Of a stretch of DNA of 64,000 nucleotides, positions 22,548 to 34,490 are shown one piece after another; position 1 is the first letter of the stretch, and the number at the start of each line of letters is the position of its first letter. The stretch lies in the NCBI GenBank assembly GCA_047967505.1, contig CM106541.1; one strand, written 5' to 3'. This stretch comes from Dipteris shenzhenensis (lineage: Eukaryota; Polypodiophyta; Polypodiopsida; Gleicheniales). The notes below the pieces were generated by a model, which saw only the letters and a list, made by a program, of their open reading frames with translations, did no database searches and was not told the DNA's origin. Made by a program: the position numbers and the translations under genes.

Positions 22548-22646
22548 CAATCCCCCCTCGGAGGAAATAGAATCGGAGGATTGCTGTCGAGTGTGGTGGT
22601 TCACACTATAACGGTTGGAGAAGTTGTTGGGCAGCTGTCATGGGCC
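22204..22646 (-). promoter_or_regulatory. PPR gene promoter with TATA and TGGGCC (site II) motifs
   Basis: On the minus strand a TATA box (GTTATATATACT) lies at 22262-22251, about 100 nt upstream of the exon 1 ATG. Five TGGGCC motifs (22204, 22306, 22347, 22421, 22641, as read on the plus strand) and three CCAATCATG boxes (about 22310, 22351, 22382) surround it. TGGGCY 'site II' elements are known to be enriched upstream of plant genes for organelle proteins. Transcription from this TATA would start near 22225. Out-of-frame ATGs near 22194 and 22188 would then lie in the leader. Confidence 0.6.
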
Positions 22647-22932
22647 CGACACAAATCTTTGTGTCAATGTCCAGGCCCGTCCTTCCTATTGGACAAACTA
22701 GGACGGCAACCCTTCACACCACCTTTTAGAGGATGGCCAACGTGTGGTGTGACCCCAGCCTCAAGGTGTTTATAAACTACAGGCACCCTTTCCCGCCCAT
22801 GGTGGATTGAATGTATTTGGACTGTGGTGGACGGGCAATCTTGCCTGTCCATGATTGATGGGCATGCCCCTAGTGGGGTAGTCTGTAAGCACCCTCAATC
22901 AGTTCCCCCAATTGAAAAGAATTCAAAAATGT
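22560..22932. other. No gene seen
   Basis: Moderately GC-rich intergenic DNA between the PPR promoter and the 3' end of the LINE. No coding pattern. Confidence 0.5.
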
Positions 22933-24918
22933 CTTTTTTTTAATCCTTACTTTGGTAATTTTATTAAAAGAGGAGGAAAATTTGGCTACCAAGAGAGGGA
23001 CACAGTTGCTCATGGCCCACGCTACTAGGCAACTACATTGTAACAAAAAAGAACTAACAAAAAGATCACTTAGATGGGAATTAACTAGCCCATCTTTTTG
23101 TTGGTTAAGAAAGGCAGATCTTGCAGATTCACCTTCCAGACAATAAGAACTACTAATGCCCTATGGCCAAAGACCTATCCAAATGCCGAAACACCAATTG
23201 ATTCCTAACCATCCACATAGCAAGCAAAACAATAGTAGGAATGTATAACTAGCATGCCACTAACATTGAGGGGGGGACACCTGCCAAAGCAAGTTTCCAT
23301 CAAGGAGGACTTAAAGAGAACCAAGCCATTAGCCCTGATTTACGCACAGCCACTTCCACCCTCTACTTTGGGCAGACCCACATCAAATGGCATACCATCT
23401 TGAAACCTTACTACACAAAGGGCAAACCGGGTCTACACCCATCCATTTGGCCAATCAACCTCAAATTGGCATCCCTAATGTAGGCAGACCAGTGTCGCGA
23501 ACATCGCCTCAAGCACCCCTTCCTATTCAAAAGAGATTTATTCGCCACCAAATTTTGATAGACCACCTTAGCAGTAATCTTTCTCCAACACACTCTGCCT
23601 CTAGTAACCATTAGTTAATCGGCCACGCCTTTGAGTGGAAGTTGGAGGGCCACCCCTCAAGGGTCTGCATCAGCACAACAATAAGGAGAGTAGCCTCCCA
23701 CTCCCCAAGATTAAACTTAAGATTAATCTACAAACAGTTCATCTAGTTTTCATCTATTGACAAAGACCTTTGGTGAAGTGGCTTTTGTTTTTCTACAGGC
23801 GATTTCCAGCTAGCTTTGATTGTGTCCCACGTTTAAAGCCTAGTAGAGACACCCTTCCTTTGAAACTGCGGGGCTGAGGTAAATCCAACTCCGGCAAAGG
23901 CTTCCCTTCAATCGTAATCACGTAGCTCCACCGTATGTTATCATGAAGGCTCGGATCCCCTCAACAAAATCAAAAAATCATTTACTCTTCAGCCTCTTCG
24001 TATAATTCTTCCAAGCATCTACAAGGCCTGACACCAAATCTAAGTGAGGCACCTTCAAATTGAAACCAGAATAAATATTGTCATACCAAGACAAATTCAC
24101 CCAAGACCCAACCACCATTTGACAATTGCCACCCAAGGTACCTAACACTCGAAGACACACAAGAGCCATTTACATAGCAATGCCGTATTTCGCAAACCTA
24201 TATCAAGTAATCCCTGGCCACCTTTCAACTTTGGTGTTTTGAGATCCTCCCAATAAAATCAATGTAGCTTATGACTGCCTCCTTTAGCCCATAAGGATGA
24301 CCTAAACAACTTCTCAATTTCAAACCAATGACATTTTTAAAAGTTCTAGACTGACGACACATAAGTTATATCAGCCTACTACAAGGATGTGTTTACCAAT
24401 CATGAGGTTAGCATTCTAGCCCAATGCCATTCCAATTCAAACCCTCAACTTCACCATCATTGTTTCCTTGAAACAGTTAAATCTTTGATGGAGTGACAGC
24501 CTCAAGCCTAGGGGAGCTCCCAAATGCCGAATAATTTCACCCCTTTGGCCCATTGTACTAGCAACTCACTAACCCAACTTGACAACGAAGAATGATTCGC
24601 CCGTAAAGCAAAGATTTTAGACCAACTGCATTCTAAACATGAGGCCACACAAAACTTCTAGAGAGCATCAAACAAGTTTTCAACACTATTTTTTTCCTCC
24701 GCAGAATGCTACAATATCATCAGCGTGTGCGAGCAAAGTAACCTACATAGGGAAGAAACAATCCCCTAATCCACCCAGTCACCCATCTTGAGGAAGGCAA
24801 TTAACTAAACCAGGCAGAGGCGAACAAGAAGGGAGCTATTGACCGTCCATGCCTAATTGATCTCTTCAATTAGGCATGAACCCCAAGCACTCAAGCACTA
24901 ATACAATGAAGTCTTATC

Positions 24919-25909
24919 TCACCCTATCATAAGCTTTGTACAACAAACACTTGTACTCAGGATAACATGCAAATGCCAATGCACTAAAAACATTGAGGAC
25001 ATTCTCAAATATATCTCTAGATTTGATAAATCTGTTTTGCTCCTAGTCGACATTAGACATATACATAGCTCCATAATTCTCAAAGTCAAACCCTTTGTGA
25101 TTAGCTTGTGGGAGGTATTGATCAACGTGGTGGGTCTCCCATCCTCCACCATTAGCCTCTACTGGCACCTGGAAAATGACCTAACAAGGCATGCATTCAC
25201 ATCCTCTAACAAGAACCCCCTAAGGGTTATTGCATTTACCATATCAACAAGATCACTTCCTAAAACATCCCAATAGAAAGTAAAGAGTTTAGCAGGCATG
25301 CCATTAAGGCCTAGAGATTTGTCTCTCTTATGGTTGAGACAATCTCCCACAACATGAGGGGCTTGGCCAACATTCGTCTCTATGGCTCAGTAACTCTGTA
25401 ATCCAATTTCCCCAATACCTTAGACACACAAGCAAGGTTCGCCCCATCATCTTGCACACCTAGTTGACCCCACAATCCCAAAACCTGAAAACTTCTAACA
25501 CATGCCAAAACTTAATAACTAGGCTACCTTTATCATCCATCACTCTGTCGATGGATTCCCTGACTTGTTTTCTCTTAATGGCTTAAAAAATTTGAGATGG
25601 GCAATCACCCACTAGTAACTAGAGCTGATGACTTTTCACATGTGCACAATTAGCTTCCTCCAACTATGTATCATGCAGGGCAATCTTGACCTCTACCAAT
25701 AGAGTTGTAACAATACAATCATAAAGCCTCCCAAATCGTAAACATTGGTTCCACATCCTCATATCTTTGCTTGTGGAAATGTTGGCCCACATCCGAGCTT
25801 TAGTCAGCACTCCCAAAATGGTTGTATCCCATTTAACACAAGGGTCCACCATCCCTTTCCCTAACTCCTTCCAACTGACACGAATCATCCTACAAAAGTC
25901 CTTACTCAA
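24919..25909 (-). pseudogene. LINE-B endonuclease-to-RT remnant
   Basis: The best preserved part of LINE-B. 25909-25664 reads the linker between endonuclease and RT (DPCVKWDTTILGVLTKARMW), a block also recognisable in LINE-C at 43209-42913. 25350-25159 and 25152-24919 give the RT opening, KSLGLNGMPAKLF ... LVDMVNAITLRGFLLEDVN, then EDGRPTTLINTSHKLITKGL. The FADD catalytic box was not found intact. Confidence 0.7.
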
Positions 25910-27237
25910 TTATGCTAAACTTAAAGGGAACACCAAAGGACCTTCCACTTTCCACTGATAGAGAGAACTACCAGCAAACAAAACATGATCTAACAAACTC
26001 ATCAAAAGCAGATGCTTACCCTCATAGGTGAACACATCCACCACCCCTCATTAGATATATCAATCCTCCTTACTCAAAATTACTCTCCCTTTCTTTTGTT
26101 ATTCCATGAAAAATCGCCCAAACCCTTAGCATCAAGCTCAGCATAAGCAATCAAGCCCTAATTCAAACAAAGTTCCTCCCAGGCTTCATGCTCCAAACTT
26201 GAAATGGACTTAGCAACATGAGATTTATAAGAGCTTCCATCATGTTCCAATCACCCCCAAGGAGCCACTTACTCCTGACAAAGAAAAACCCAATGAACTT
26301 GAGCACTCAATTCTATCCTACAAACCATTAGAAGCCTGGACATAGACAAAATTAAAACTCAAATCCACTCACCACTACCCCTATACCCACATACCACCCT
26401 TCCTTATGCTAGAATATTTCTTTAGCACCTAAAGTATTATGTACCAGAACAACAATTCCACCTTTCCCCCTATAGGGATAGTTGAAAAACACATCAAACC
26501 CAATCTATTGAAATGGAAACCCAATACTATCTTTGTCCCCACATTTTAACTTCTGTAGGAGCCCTATGTTCGGTTTCAACCTCCTCACATCCATGATTGT
26601 ACCTTTCTATATCCCTTTATCACGTAGCCTCAAAGTTTCCCAGTGATTAATGAGACCCTTGCCACTTGCCTCGATCCTTGATCACACTCAAATTGTGCTT
26701 GTTGAGAAAGAGTTTTGTAGGCATCTCACAAAATATTGAATCGATTCTCTTTGCCCAAACCTGCACCCCTAGTAGCATTATTAGTCTGCTCCAAGACCCA
26801 TGGGTTGGCAAAAGGGTAACATTTGGTTCAACCTTTGACTAGGGGCACTTCCTCCCTATTTTTGTCCTCAAAGACCCTCTTCTTATGGTTATCTTTGGGC
26901 ATATCTTCTTCTTAGACCTCCTAGTGTGTGCACTCTTGAGATTGGCCATGAATTCCTTTTTCATGATCTTCACTAATTGAAACTTTCTCTACCACAATCA
27001 ATCAGCTCTCTAGCTCTTTTCTCTTGCTAAATAATGGCCTCCAATGATGATGGGAATGGCCTTCCATCATATATTTGCACCACATCTTTGCCACCACATC
27101 TTTGCCTTCTTCCGCATAGTCTTCCAAGAGGCATCTTTCAAGGCCTTGTCGAGCTTTTTCAAATCCACGGCACCATCTTTCAATTTTTGGGGCAATCAAG
27201 ATGTTTTGGGAGCTTGCATGTTACATGCAAGCTCGAA

Positions 27238-27299
27238 ACTAACCAAAAGAGTCTCCAGTATGTTGGAAACTAACCAAAGGAGTCTCCAGTATGTTGGAA
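27238..27299. repeat. 31 bp tandem repeat, two copies
   Basis: ACTAACCAAA[A/G]GAGTCTCCAG starts at 27238 and 27269, with one difference. A short palindrome AGCTTGCATGTTACATGCAAG lies just upstream (about 27211). Confidence 0.85.
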
Positions 27300-28002
27300 G
27301 TCTTAGCACCTCTAGTGAGTGTTATGTTCTAGTCTCTCTTAGGATAGCAAAAGAAAAATGGACAATCTCTTTGCAGAGGAATCAAGCATCCAAATAAGGA
27401 CCAAAATGAACATACTAAGTAAGCAAGACACTTACAAGAAGCCTAATTTGGACAAACTCCAGTATCTCTTGGGTATGATCCCAAGGTATTCGTGCCATTT
27501 TGCAACCAAACTCTCTTGGAGCTGACAAAGGAATAAGAAGGACCTTCCCAAGAGTAGTAGACAACGTCTCAACACCACCTCCCAACCAAGATGGAAGACT
27601 CAATAACTCAACTCACACAGAGCATTCATGGTAAATAAAATCATCAACAGTAAAGGAGGGGCTTCATGGCACTAGAAAAACCACTGCACCAAAGAATTAA
27701 AGAACTTCTTGACCAACTTATTTTGAACGGCTTTTGATGCACATTGAACATGACAAAATCCTCTACCAAGATAGCTAGCCACATACCCGCTCGAGGGGAT
27801 TTCACATCAAATTGCTCAAGCTTGTCCATCAAAGGTACACATTTGGTAAAGAACAAATAGATACCCTGTCCAACAAGCTTCTCAATCTCCCACTTAATGA
27901 TATCCAAAGGGATCTCATACACTAGTAGGTGTATTTTACACGAATCATCCAACCCTCCCACTCAGCATCCCCCATATGCCATGCAGCCTCCTCCTTGAGA
28001 AT

Positions 28003-28210
28003 CCACCCTAAAGCTTATGGGCCAAGGCATCCACCCTAAAGCTTATGGGCCAAGGCATCCACATATAAGTGGGGAGAATCCACCCTAAAGCTTATGGGCC
28101 AAGGCATCCACATATGAAAGTAGTTCCAAACCTAAAGTTCTATAAGTGGGGAGAATCCACCCTAAAGCTTATGGGCCAAGGCATCCACATATGAAAGTAG
28201 TTCCAAACCT
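28003..28210. repeat. Tandem repeats of a ~28 bp core
   Basis: CCACCCTAAAGCTTATGGGC occurs at about 28003, 28031, 28079 and 28157. The last two sit in a longer unit of about 78 bp including CATATGAAAGTAGTTCCAAA. Confidence 0.85.
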
Positions 28211-29400
28211 TTCTCCTCCTTTTATTTTGTCATCTCCACACTTGCAAAATAGGTATCTTCTGAATCGAGATAACACTCATGCTCGTGTATCCCTCCTCGA
28301 GCTACTCACTAGCCATCTAATCATCTTGACAATGCTTTGCACTACCCCCAAGCCTACCATTACTCATGGATGTGGCATGCATGCATAGTTCACAAAGATC
28401 ACAGACCCGCCAAGTCACAAATTTAATTCAAAAATGTATTAAAAGAAGTGGGCAGGGGTTCTAAAGGCCACAGGTTTGGAGGGGGTTATCAAGAGGATAT
28501 GAATTAATGAGGAAGTCTGACTAGTATGAGGGCAGGGTCCCCTTCTCTCTAACCCCTTCTGAGTGTGCAAAGATTGTCTTGAGTTCAAATCCCCTCTCTA
28601 CATGAAATTTTACAATTTTCCCTTTGATTTTAGTGTAACTAAGCTATCTCTATCTTTTCATCTAAGAAATCAATTAAATTACTCAATTGAAATGAAAGTC
28701 TTTTTCAATTAGGTTCTCCTTATGTCAAGTTATATGTATGGAAGAATTTGTTGAGGCCTTTTGAATAGGTAGATGGAAAGTATAGATCAACAAACTAATG
28801 GAAGAATTAGAGGAGAGCCATTAGGGAGTATTGTTTATAGAGAATATGATTCAATAGAAAGGACTATTTTATGAAACATCAAATCTCCAACTACTTCCTC
28901 ATCCAAGTTCAATTTTTAAAAGCAATGGCACGATACGTCCAATCACTTCTTGGTGCATGAATACTTTCTTTAATGTTGCTCTATCTTTGAGAGTCATTTT
29001 GAGGTCTATATGAGATTTGGATATGTTAGGCTCTTTCCTCTTAAGTAACAAGATTTGAAATTAATGACACTATCTCCTCTATCACAAAGAAATGTTGCAA
29101 GTAAGACTACCAACAAGGAATTGACTAGTTTCATATATCATTTACTTGCCTTTCCAAGAGGCAATCGATAGAGCAAGCCAGACAAAGCAAGCGAGTCCAA
29201 AAAAGCAAGCGACAATTTGTTGAAGAAAGCTAGAAAAGAAAGAATCTAAGAAATAATTTCTTGAAATAGAAAGTATTCAAAAGGGGGGTTATGTGTCACA
29301 TTTCTTGAAATTGAGTAGTCCAAAGTTAAGGACTATTTTAATGTGGCTCCATTTGGGTTTAATATAATTACCCCGGGGGGTCACTCATAAACATGTAACA
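28211..29400. other. No gene seen
   Basis: AT-rich DNA with no recognised coding sense or repeat. Confidence 0.5.
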
Positions 29401-29402
29401 TA

Positions 29403-29799
29403 GATGCCAAAAAAGACAGTGTCAAGGCATGATATTCATCTAAATCATGCCTTGTTATTTAATTTGATATGTAACATTACGCCACTTGGATTTGACAATC
29501 AAAAGATGTAGGGATGTTAAAAATGCATCTTTTGGGCCAAGAAACCCAATTTTGACAACTTGCAAAGATACAAGGATGTGAAAATGACATCTTTTGGGCC
29601 AAAACAGGAAGCGCATTAACGCGCCCTATTTTGGCCCAAAAGAAGACATTTTCATTAACGCGCTCCCTGTTTTTGCCCAAAAGATTACATTTTCACACCC
29701 ATGTATCTTTTGATTTATAAAGAATAATAGATTCATGCTACATATCAAATCAAATGGCAAGGCATGATTTAGATGATTAGAATGCCTAATGGCACCATC
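29403..29799. mobile_element. TA-flanked foldback element (MITE-like)
   Basis: The outer arms pair: the left arm near 29424-29473 (CATCTAAATCATGCCTTG, TTGATATGTAACAT) is the inverse of the right arm near 29734-29787 (CAAGGCATGATTTAGATG, ATGCTACATATCAA). An inner inverted repeat (about 29564-29630 against 29632-29711) contains CATCTTTTGGGCC and GCGCGTTAATG copies. The ends read TA|GATGCC...GGCACCATC|TA, so a TA duplication like that of Tc1/mariner-type (Stowaway-like) MITEs is possible. Total about 400 bp with no coding capacity. Confidence 0.6.
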
Positions 29800-29801
29800 T
29801 A

Positions 29802-30299
29802 GTAAAATTCCATGCAAGAAAATATGAATTGTGGTCAATTTGTTGAAATGGTTGGATTAGTGGGATGTAAGAGTGAATCATTTGGGAGGTATTCTTTTGC
29901 AGTAGCAAAGAAACATGGGTTTTGTTCCATTCCAAGAGTGAACAGAGTTAAAAGTGCTAAGCATTTACATATGCATGGACTCTAGACTAGTCCATTCAAG
30001 GAGTCCTTTGAAACACCCCACTTGTGTGGAAGATTGCATTAATGATCTCAATTACTATGGTGGAAAGAGAGAAATTTATTTCAATAGGGTATGTCTTTGA
30101 TACAAACGTTGACTTGGCATGAAACATACCAACTCTCTTATGGGTGATGTGAAATTAGTGTTAGTGGCTTTAAAGTTATATGCATATTTAACCTTCCATC
30201 ATTGAGGAAACATATGGACTTTGCTACTCAAATAGGGGATTTATAATTTTTTTTATTGTTTGTATCGCTCGTTTTTTGTCGCTCATTTTTTTGCAATCC
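29802..30299. other. No gene seen
   Basis: AT-rich DNA with no recognised feature. Confidence 0.5.
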
Positions 30300-30535
30300 T
30301 CCCTTTTGCAAGAGTACATGCTATCTTCCAATGGTACTTAAAGAGACAAATTAAAGAGCCACATATCATGTCCTTGCCTTTCCAAAAGTACATGTTGTTT
30401 CTTCCAGTGGTCCTTAAATAGCCAACTTAAAATCCTTGTTAAAAAGAGCCACATATCGTGCCCTTGCCTTTCCAAGAGTACATGTTGTTTCTTCCACTAC
30501 CTTAAATAGCTAAATTAAAATCCTTGTTAAGGAGC
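30300..30535. repeat. Three imperfect tandem repeats
   Basis: The phrase AAGAGTACATG...CTTCCA...CTTAAA...AAATTAAA recurs at about 30308, 30382 and 30475. CACATATC[A/G]TG[T/C]CCTTGCC joins the units. Periods are about 75 and 95 bp. Confidence 0.75.
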
Positions 30536-30869
30536 TGAGCCAAGGGATGTCATTGAGAAATAGATAGAGCTCAAAGAGAAGCCACTAGTTGACCTATAGA
30601 GGATGGATTCATTCAAAGTCTCAAGTGTGATTTTCTGAACATATGAGAGAATCTAGTAGATATAGGTATGGAACTCATCATCCTCTTCAAGTTCTCCCAA
30701 ATCTAAAGCATGCACACTCTAGTTAACCTGAAGGGACACTTTTCCTTGATAGGGAAGCTATTCATTGACTTCCTTTCACTCCCTTTGGCTGAGAAAATGA
30801 CTTGAGCTCTCCTTTGCAGTTCTCGTCTCTCTTGGTGAAGCTCCCTTAGTTTCATCATGGACCAAACCT

Positions 30870-32240
30870 AGTGAAATCAAGTGGTAGCCTAATGGAGCTA
30901 CTTCGATGCCTTCAAGGTCCAAGTACTTGGGGATCCTTAAGGAGTTTAAAGGTGGAAATTTTGCAACTCAATTCTCAAACATTGGACGCGATCTTAGTGT
31001 TGGAGGTTCTAGAGGAGCATGCAAAAGTACCTCGATGCCAAAAAAGGAAAACCCTAGGCTGAAACTAGAGAAGGCAAGCTCTAGCATAAAAGAAGAGAAA
31101 CTAAAGTCCCATAAAAATTGCATGGCTCACAAGGATGCCCCCATTCAACAAGTGGAAATGGAACACTAGCTAATCCACATGAATTTTACAAAGTGGGCGA
31201 ACAATTTGAAGAAGAGGTAGGCTCTAATTCTCCTGGTAATTGGGTATTTTCAATTAGCGATCAGGATTTACATCGTGAGTCAATGTCTTGGCTAAAAAAA
31301 CATGCATTGATAGGCTTGGGTGCAAACAAATTAGATAAAGAAAAATTAACAGTCACAAACATTAGATTCCTAACAAAGGGGCACTACATTTTGAAAAGGA
31401 AGACATGGCTTTCAAATTCTTACGCCAAGAAATATGGACTTTGAGAAATCATCATTCATATTTATAGAGCTATTCCCTTGAATTTACCCCAAACAAGCCT
31501 AGGTCAACCAAAATCCTAATTTAGGTTGAATTGCCTCACCTCCCACCTTCAATTGTAAACCAAGATTTTGGAGGCTTGGGTGGGCTTGGGTGAGGTTGAG
31601 AAGGAGTAGTTCACAAATAACCCAAGAGGAAACCCACAAGTGTGTGCACAAATGCATCTTGCTAAAGATCTACCTACTAGCACTAAAGATCTTGAATAGA
31701 GGTTGGGAGGTACACAAAGAACAACCTCTTGTATACAAAAATCTCCCTAATTCTTGCTTTTTGTGTGGGTTATCTATGGTTACTAATAGAGAAAGGTCAA
31801 AATCAAGGCAACCAAGGAACCCCTAGTTCATAAGGCTAAATGGACTATTACAGGAAATATAGGGTAAGACATGGAGCCACCTCAAGAAGGGGAAGAAAAA
31901 ATGGTTGCAATAGGAGGTTTCACTAGCGAGGAATATGATGCTCTTTCCTTCATACCAAAAAATGCTTTTGAAGCTCTTGTGGATATGGAGACTGAAGACT
32001 GAATTCAAGAGAAGAAAGGGACATGGCAAACATTGAGGTCAAGCCTACTAGGTCAAAATCTTTTGAGGATGAAATAAATCAAGGTGATGCCATGATTATA
32101 GTGTTGAGTGAAGTAGATGACTTGGAGGAGGAACTCCCACACCGAGAGATGGTGGAAAATGACTTTATAGTACAAGGGAAAGTTATAGCAACTATGCAAA
32201 ACAAAGACAAAATATATATATGTTTTTTGGTAGGAACTTA
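30870..32240 (+). pseudogene. Decayed retroelement ORF1-like region
   Basis: Open pieces follow each other on the plus strand: 30906-31169 (GILKEFKGGNFATQFSNIGRD), 31118-31444 (FSISDQDLHRESMSWLKKHA), 31590-31826 with SCFLCGLSMVTNRE (part of a CCHC knuckle), 31890-32002 (EEYDALSFIPKNAFEALVDM) and 32023-32241. The order, a charged linker before a CxxC and an acidic end, suggests the ORF1 of a LINE or a similar gag-like protein. Stops break it about every 300 bases. I could not find an RT downstream. The family assignment is weak. Confidence 0.35.
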
Positions 32241-32241
32241 A

Positions 32242-33660
32242 CCGTTGGTGGATGCAAAATTACAAACATGAATTCAAACGTCTCTTAAACATTTTTTAGT
32301 TAATAGTCCCCCTCAAAAAAATAGCAACATTGCCCTTCCCAGGGGGCTATATCAAAAGGAAACATTGGCTTGACCATGTTCATACTTTATTTAATCAAAC
32401 ATCATACACAACAATTAAACACCAAATTGCACAACTAATAAGAAAAAATGATTTGGACTAATACTTAATGTACACACAATATCATTTACCAAAACTCATA
32501 GTCTACAAATAGCTCCTCTCTTGCATGTATATCATCAATGGTTTCAACACAAATGTATCCACTACAATGTCAATTTTCCTCATGGAGATGGACCAAGGTG
32601 GTAACATAGGGGAACTACATAACAAAAATTTGTCTTTGAATTTGTATTTCAGTTGCTATTAATATAAACTAGCCACATTGCCATACCAAACATCACCAAC
32701 AATGTGCAACATATTCGTCATAGAGACATAAGGGTCCTCTTGGATGGATTACTTCTTTAGCCTTGGTTTAACTTTACATCTTTCCAATCTCTGTATGCCT
32801 ATTTGTCACCTCCGTAATGGATAATATTAGTCCCTCTCTTTATGGAATCATGCACAAATAGGCCATATCCAGTGCCTATAATAGATAATTCATGCAGCTC
32901 AAAAGCCACATTTCTAATCCAAAACACTTCCTTGATAGGGATAGGAAACTTTGGTGTTCCAAGTGAAACACATTCTGGTATGTACCTACTAAAGCATGAT
33001 TTGAAAATATATATGTCTACATGACAAAAGACAATCCAATTAGCTCAAAAAACTAGTATGGTCACTTGAGATAAAATCAGAGGAAATTTTGGCATGGTAC
33101 CTTCATGGAGAATATGCATTTGGAAGTCTCTTTGGATAAGTCTTAGCAATGTGTTTCTTGATGTAGCAACCTTTGTATAGTGAGATGAGAAGCTTCATAG
33201 CACTCATAATATTGATGGGTGGTGTAGTCCTTAGAATACTTATTTGTGATGTATTGAGCTGAGGCAAGTGATCACCACCACCATCACTTGGCCTATGGGA
33301 TTCTCTCTTATCACCTATAGTTCTCTCTCTTAGTTGGCCTACAAGAGGAAGCTTTCTTGTTTTGTATTACATTATTGACCATTGATGATTTTGCTCACTC
33401 CATTCATCAATAACTTCTTGGATGAGGTTGAAATCTTAATGGCTTTCCACCATTGGTAATTGTCCGCACCGATTTCTCTCGATCACGACTCATGCATCAT
33501 CAGCTTCATCAAGAGGTAGTAAGGAAACAATTGCATAGAATACCAAAACAAAACTCAACAAAATGCCCTAAAAAGTTTGTGCTTCATTCCAACATTGTAT
33601 ATTTATACAAGCTGGAGAGCTTCTCTCTCTACATGTAGAAACTGTAAGGCTTTCTCTCTC
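32242..33660. other. No gene seen
   Basis: AT-rich DNA without recognised coding or repeat structure. Confidence 0.5.
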
Positions 33661-33663
33661 TAC

Positions 33664-33830
33664 ATTAGAACTTGCATCTAGGATGCAGATGTAGAAGTTG
33701 CATACAGGAGTTGCATGTAGAAGTTGCATGTAGAACATGTATGTAGGAACGCATATAGAACTTGCATGTAGAACATGCATGTAGGAATTGTATGTAGAAC
33801 TTGCATGTCGAACATGCATGTTGGATTTCT
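33664..33830. repeat. Minisatellite of TTGCATGTAGAA-type units
   Basis: Variants of TTGCATGTAGAACATGCATG and TAGGAAT alternate about every 15-18 bases. The units are partly palindromic (CATGCATG). Confidence 0.8.
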
Positions 33831-34142
33831 AAGAGAGATTATTCCTAGCCTTATGCAAGTACAAGCGAAGCTTTGCCACTACTCCACACACACACTTCAT
33901 GCTACTTGAGTCCATGTTGACACAAAGTTAATGCACCCCCAGATCCATTTTATTACCTATCCTTGGGTTATGGCCTATTGTGATCACGAAGTTGGGATGC
34001 CATGCTTGTAACCTAGTGGTTGTGAAACTTGTGGCACGCTAGTTGATCATGTTGTAATGTCTTTACACCATTAAATGTCTCCTCTGTTTCTAGGAAGCCT
34101 ATATCCACTTAAGAAGATGTAGATGATCATTAATTCTGGAGG
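33831..34142. other. No gene seen
   Basis: No recognised feature. Confidence 0.5.
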
Positions 34143-34490
34143 GGGTCTCGTTGTTGCTAAGGCAGTGGAATTTTCATCAAATCTTCTTGAGAAGAGATTT
34201 GGTGGAGGGTCTCATTGCTAAGATTGTGGATTCTTTTGCCGAATCTTCTTGAGAAGAGGTTTGGCGGGGCTCTCATAACTAAGGCTATGGATTCTTTCAT
34301 CAAAGCTTCTTGAGCTTTGGCATTTCTTGCTATCCTGCATTCATCTTGGATGGGATTGCACTCAAATAATTGAACTTGTAGATCGATTTGTATGCAAGTG
34401 TGATATTTGTGCATGAGGAGATGACTATGGTATTTGGTGGGGGGTCTCATTGCTAAGGATGCATACTCTTTCATTTAATCTCCTTGAGCA
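34143..34490. repeat. Degenerate ~62 bp tandem repeat
   Basis: GGGTCTC-TTGCTAAGG...TTC-TC-AATCTTCTTGAGAAGAG-TTTGG recurs at about 34143, 34206 and 34267. A separated, more diverged fourth copy lies at about 34440-34490. Confidence 0.75.

Larger units (their letters stand above)
22933..27960 (-). mobile_element. Decayed L1-type LINE (LINE-B)
   Basis: Reading the minus strand from right to left: ORF1-like text at 27961-27415 (IPLDIIKWEIEKLVGQGI), endonuclease text near 26270-26220 (LLGGDWNMMEALI) and 25909-25664 (VSWKELGKGMV). Reverse transcriptase follows at 25350-24919 (KSLGLNGMPAKLFTFYWDVL, then NTSHKLITKGLTLRIM), a post-RT block near 24240-24150 (GLRNTALLCKWLLCVFE), and a zf-RVT-like end near 23610-23410. 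A T-run at 22933-22941 is the poly(A) tail. Dozens of stops and shifts show an old, dead copy. The 5' end abuts the tandem repeats at 28003. Confidence 0.75.

Noticed and set aside
28003-28210. Regularly spaced repeats considered as a CRISPR array
   Set aside because: Repeats are adjacent or unevenly spaced with no unique equal-length spacers, and the context is a plant nuclear genome.
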